Assembly (NCBI RefSeq): GCF_024734895.1 | Contig: NZ_CP091430.1 | Location: 6,838,501 to 6,902,500 of the forward strand | Direction of reading: 5' to 3' | DNA length: 64,000 bases | DNA from: Paenibacillus spongiae | GTDB lineage: Bacteria; Bacillota; Bacilli; Paenibacillales; Paenibacillaceae | In this document: piece after piece, positions 61,021-64,000 of the stretch | Layout of the letters: each line of letters opens with the position of its first letter | How positions within the stretch are numbered: position 1 is the stretch's first letter | The notes under the pieces: model-generated | What the model was told of the DNA's origin: nothing | Database searches by the model: none | Seen by the model: only the letters and a program-made list of their open reading frames with translations | Made by a program: the position numbers and the translations under genes

Positions 61021-61737
61021 ATGTTCGCACAATGGCTGAAAGAATCCAAGTATACCGTGATCTTCAGCGGCGCCGGAATGAGTACGGAGAGCGGGGTGCC
61101 CGATTTTCGCTCATCGAAGGGATTATGGCAGGGACGAGATCCGCAATCGTTAGCCAGCACCGAGGCGATGGCTTACAACAAGAAGGAATTCGTCGCATTT
61201 TACCGGATGCGGATTCAGGCCTTGCAGTCGACCCATCCCCATCGGGGCTATGACGTTCTAAGCGCATGGGCGAACCAGCTGCAGCTGAAATCGATCATTA
61301 CCCAAAATACCGACGGTTTACACGAACAAGCCGGCAACGTGAATGTGCTTACCCTGCACGGAACGATTCGCCGGCTGCATTGCAATGCTTGCGGGACCGT
61401 ATATCCAACGGACGATTACTTCAACGATCGCTTATACTGCAGCTGTGGCGGCTTCATCCGCCCATCCGTCGTGTTATTCGGCGAATCCTTGGATTCGCAT
61501 GTGCTGGCGGCGGCAGGCCGTGAGGCCCGGAAGGCGGATTTGTTTATTGTCCTAGGCTCTTCGCTGGTCGTCTCTCCCGCTAATTCATTCCCTGTCCTGG
61601 CCAAAGAACAGGGTGCAAAATTAGTCATCGTCAATCATGATCCAACTCCTCTGGATTCCATGGCAGATGTCGTTATAAACAAACGGAAAATTGGCGATGT
61701 CCTTCATGATGTTAATGAAGAGCTGGCATTGGATTAA
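61021..61737 (+). CDS. Sirtuin, NAD-dependent protein deacylase
   Basis: A 238-residue NAD-dependent protein deacetylase/deacylase. NAD-binding GAGMSTESGVPDFRS (G17-S31), ITQNTDGLHEQAG (about 93-105), catalytic H113 in LTLHGT, a zinc site with C121-x2-C124 and C140-x-C142, and FGESL plus VLGSSLVVSPAN are all present, so it should be active. I chose the ATG at 61021 (MFAQWLKES) because GACGGAGGTGAATGCC lies just before it. The frame is open from 61003. It is followed after 58 bases by the DUF1643-like gene, possibly in one transcript. Confidence 0.95.
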   Translation: MFAQWLKESKYTVIFSGAGMSTESGVPDFRSSKGLWQGRDPQSLASTEAMAYNKKEFVAFYRMRIQALQSTHPHRGYDVLSAWANQLQLKSIITQNTDGLHEQAGNVNVLTLHGTIRRLHCNACGTVYPTDDYFNDRLYCSCGGFIRPSVVLFGESLDSHVLAAAGREARKADLFIVLGSSLVVSPANSFPVLAKEQGAKLVIVNHDPTPLDSMADVVINKRKIGDVLHDVNEELALD

Positions 61738-61795
61738 GCGTGACCGTGCCCGGGTCTGATCAGGGTAGAACGGGCAGGAACGGAGGAGGGTTATC

Positions 61796-62440
61796 TTGAG
61801 TCATCCCCAAGCATATGGGACATTCGCCAGACGAGGCGGCCATACGTTTCGAACCTCGGCATATATTCAGTGGGGCGACTCCAAGAAATCTATTGGAGCC
61901 AGCTTGCTGCTGAACCCCGGATCGGCCGACTTCAATCATGCCCATCATCCCGGCTTAATGGAGACGCTGCATACCTCCATGCAAGCGAGCGGCGCGATCA
62001 AGCCCGATCCGACGATGGAGCAGCTGATCCTTTTTCTTGAAGCGATTTATGGAGGTGAGACTCCCCTGACCGGTCGCTTCCATCTGTATAACCTGTTCAA
62101 TCTTCAAAATGCAAAGTCCGTCCATGCCGTCGATCAGTTCGAAGCTTTGGTTCATTCCGACGTGTGCGGCATCCGGGATTCATTGATTCCTATAGGCGAG
62201 CTGCAGAGCCATCCGTGGCTCCTGATCGGCTGGGGGGTTGAACGGCGGGCAAGCTGGAACAATCTCGAGCTCAGCAAAAGAGGCTGGCTTGACTTGATCA
62301 GTCAAGCGGGGGTTCCTTTTTTCGGGAAAATGCACCCTAAACACAATAACTACTACCATCCCTGCCCGCGTATTCCGACTCGCCGCCCAGACATGTTGAA
62401 TGATCTCGTCGCGATCTATAAGGAGCAATTTGGCTCTTAA
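61796..62440 (+). CDS. DUF1643-like protein, unknown function
   Basis: A 214-residue soluble protein. The core SIGASLLLNPGSADFNHAHHPG resembles the LNPSTAD motif of DUF1643, and the later LYNLFNLQNAKS resembles its VVNLFAYRATDP-type strand. The family call is tentative because of the extra length. TTG at 61796 follows GGAGGAGGGTTATC, a strong site. No function is known for DUF1643, though it is often found in mobile or defence-like settings. It lies between a sirtuin and a phosphotransferase, all on the plus strand. Confidence 0.6.
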   Translation: MSHPQAYGTFARRGGHTFRTSAYIQWGDSKKSIGASLLLNPGSADFNHAHHPGLMETLHTSMQASGAIKPDPTMEQLILFLEAIYGGETPLTGRFHLYNLFNLQNAKSVHAVDQFEALVHSDVCGIRDSLIPIGELQSHPWLLIGWGVERRASWNNLELSKRGWLDLISQAGVPFFGKMHPKHNNYYHPCPRIPTRRPDMLNDLVAIYKEQFGS

Positions 62441-62564
62441 GCGCGCATGACCTCATAGCCTCTCTCCCATCCAAGATAAGAATATTATTCATGAGCTATA
62501 TGATTGAGGCAGTGTAATTCTCATAGGTTTAACCATTACAGGCCGTAAGGGGCGTGAACGGGCA

Positions 62565-63605
62565 ATGAAGCAAAAGTATCGCATCGATGAATCGATCTTG
62601 CTGGCGAAGCTCGATCAAGCATATGGCATACATACAGAGAGCCTGAGTTTTATCCCCATCGGGGACTCGGCTTATTCCTACCAGGTGAACGGGGCGTCCG
62701 GGGAACGGTTCTATCTGAAGCTGTTCGACCATGCGAACGATAGTCACCGCAGAGGCATCCTCCGCTTAAATCACTACTTGCCGCTAACGAGCCGTATGTA
62801 TCGGGAGGGGCTTTTTCGCCATCTTACCTATCCGATCAAAACGCTGCGCGACGAATTCACCGTAGCCTTAAGCGATTGTACGGTTGCATTATTTAATTAT
62901 ATTGAAGGAGAAACATTAGCAGAGGCATATCCTTTTTCGAATACGATTCTCGAATCCATCGGCATGTCGGTAGCCCGGCTTCAGCAGATCACCCCTGACA
63001 TCGGCCAATCGACGCTGATGACCGAAGCCTATGACGTTTCCTTCGTGCCCGATCTGGACAAATGTATGGCATATCTTGAAGGCATTGAAACATCGGATGA
63101 TCCCATCACGCAATCGCTAATCGAACAAGTACTCCCGAGAAAAACCGAAATCGGCGATATGCGGAGTCATATTCGTCGGCTTCGTGAAGCAGCTTTGGCA
63201 CAGCCGAAAGAGATGGTGCTGTCTCACGGCGATTTGTGGGGAGGGAACTTGATCTATGCCGAGAACGAGCTCTATCTGCTGGATTGGGAGTCCGCTCAGC
63301 TTGCGCCGCGTGAACTCGATATGATCGGATACATCGGGGAGGAGTTCGAAGCATTCTATTCCGCTTATGTGCGGCAGCTCAGCCGATCCGTAACGGTTGA
63401 TTTCGATGTGATTCGATTCTATTGCTATCGGAATCAGCTTCGAAACCTGACGAATTGGTTGATGAACATTCTTTACAGAAATTTGGTCACCGAACAGAGA
63501 GAAAACGATCTGGAAATGATTCTGTACCACTGCATGAACCGGTGGGAGGGTATCGAGCCTCGGATTCAAATTGCAGAAGCTGTATGGAAGAAAATGAACG
63601 GTTGA
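62565..63605 (+). CDS. Aminoglycoside-phosphotransferase-fold kinase
   Basis: A 346-residue cytoplasmic kinase-like protein of the APH superfamily. The catalytic loop LSHGDLWGGNLIY (about residues 218-230; H-G-D-x-x-x-x-N) and the metal-binding LLDWESAQLAPRELD (about 237-251) are both present. The N-terminal lobe has FYLKLFDHANDSHRRG with a candidate ATP-binding lysine. Closest in feel to spectinomycin phosphotransferase-like proteins, but the substrate (antibiotic, choline, homoserine or other) cannot be told. AAGGGGCGTGAACGGGCA precedes the ATG. Confidence 0.85.
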   Translation: MKQKYRIDESILLAKLDQAYGIHTESLSFIPIGDSAYSYQVNGASGERFYLKLFDHANDSHRRGILRLNHYLPLTSRMYREGLFRHLTYPIKTLRDEFTVALSDCTVALFNYIEGETLAEAYPFSNTILESIGMSVARLQQITPDIGQSTLMTEAYDVSFVPDLDKCMAYLEGIETSDDPITQSLIEQVLPRKTEIGDMRSHIRRLREAALAQPKEMVLSHGDLWGGNLIYAENELYLLDWESAQLAPRELDMIGYIGEEFEAFYSAYVRQLSRSVTVDFDVIRFYCYRNQLRNLTNWLMNILYRNLVTEQRENDLEMILYHCMNRWEGIEPRIQIAEAVWKKMNG

Positions 63606-63956
63606 ATTATAGGGGCCTAGCATTCGCGATTTCTGAATACACGTTCAGTTGTCCAAGATGCGGGCCCCTCTGTGTGTGTCTATCTGGCTTGGCTCAAGCC
63701 AGAAGCCTATCCCTTCATGAGAACCAATCTTCAAGTTTGATTTCTCCCCTCCCAAAGTCTACGTATTTCCATAGCACAGTGACTTTGTTCACTGCAGCAC
63801 TCCCCATGAGGGGATACAATAATCGTTACGCCCCCTCCACTTGGATAGGAAGGGCTAGGCTTATCCGCGTGCCGCCTCTCGCTATTCGGCATGAAGCGGG
63901 ACGTACGACTTTCTGCTGGCGGCAATATGCATGGAAGGACAAGGGTAGTGCGATTT
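63606..63956. other. Intergenic space with hairpins and an operator-like dyad
   Basis: TCTGGCTTG-GCT-CAAGCCAGA (63684-63704) is a 9-bp hairpin after the phosphotransferase gene. AGGGGCC and GGGCCCCT further left could also pair. CAGTGA-CTTTGT-TCACTG (63777-63794) is a dyad upstream of the MerR gene and may be its operator or promoter spacer. No gene is seen. Confidence 0.4.
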
Positions 63957-64000
63957 ATGGACAACATCTCGATAGGACGAATGGCCGAGCTTTGCCAGAC
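63957..64000 (+). CDS. MerR family regulator, first residues only (cut by window edge)
   Basis: The plus strand from the ATG at 63957 reads MDNISIGRMAELCQT and continues past the window. I-S-I-G-x-M-A-x-L-C is the opening of the MerR winged helix-turn-helix (compare the usual 'iGelAkltgvs.rtlRyY'). Only 14 codons are visible, so the call rests on this motif and the dyad upstream. Confidence 0.5.
   Translation, partial: MDNISIGRMAELCQ

Overview
The window looks like the chromosome of a spore-former-type Firmicute of the Paenibacillaceae (Paenibacillus, Cohnella or a close relative). The signs are three LplA/LplB/LplC- or MalFG-type sugar ABC systems, two YesM/YesN two-component pairs, many AraC regulators, GTG and TTG starts behind strong AGGAGG-type ribosome binding sites, catabolite-responsive (cre) sequences, and an ECF sigma factor beside a DUF4179 anti-sigma candidate. 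I cannot name the species. No rRNA, tRNA, CRISPR array or intact insertion sequence was seen.

Bases 1-4.3 kb hold a run of unrelated small AT-rich genes, all on the minus strand: a DUF1835 fragment, GNAT, a small membrane protein, Nudix, type-2 argC and a double GNAT. About 100-bp structured repeats of one family separate them, so the segment looks like an array of single-gene cassettes. From 4.3 to 12.9 kb is ordinary mixed content: a TSUP exporter, a lipoprotein, a nucleotidyltransferase, a GNAT, PhyH with a divergent AraC, a stand-alone CheY, LysR with a YeiH-type exporter, and a decayed transposase start.

From 12.9 to 48.6 kb almost everything is on the minus strand and forms three glycan-foraging loci. 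Locus A (12.9-22.2 kb) has a YesM/YesN pair, a binding protein, two permeases and a GH36-like enzyme. Locus B (22.3-33.9 kb) has a GntR regulator, a binding protein, a permease fused to a beta-propeller, a second permease, a beta-helix protein, an SDR, an unknown 98-aa protein, a PhyH dioxygenase and a probable alpha/alpha-barrel enzyme. Locus C (35.7-48.5 kb) has a YesM/YesN pair, a kinase-less sensor, a binding protein, two permeases, an SDR, a mannonate-dehydratase-like enzyme and a large secreted clan GH-A glycosidase. The likely logic is secreted hydrolysis, ABC uptake and intracellular processing, with two-component and CcpA-type control.

At 49.2-51.8 kb is the most striking item: a PrsW-type intramembrane protease fused through a Pro/Lys/Asp-rich linker to a C-terminal PD-(D/E)XK-like nuclease toxin domain. 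A small gene begins on the next base and is probably its immunity protein. After it come a perfect 19-bp hairpin and interspersed repeats. From 52.2 to 58.5 kb are a GH99-like enzyme and a GH2 beta-mannosidase, each next to a divergent AraC regulator. From 59.2 kb to the end are DUF4179/ECF sigma, a sirtuin, a DUF1643-like protein, an aminoglycoside-phosphotransferase-fold kinase and the first codons of a MerR regulator. Tandem repeats of 15, 21 and 63 bp lie in intergenic spaces at about 34.0, 58.6 and 35.4 kb.
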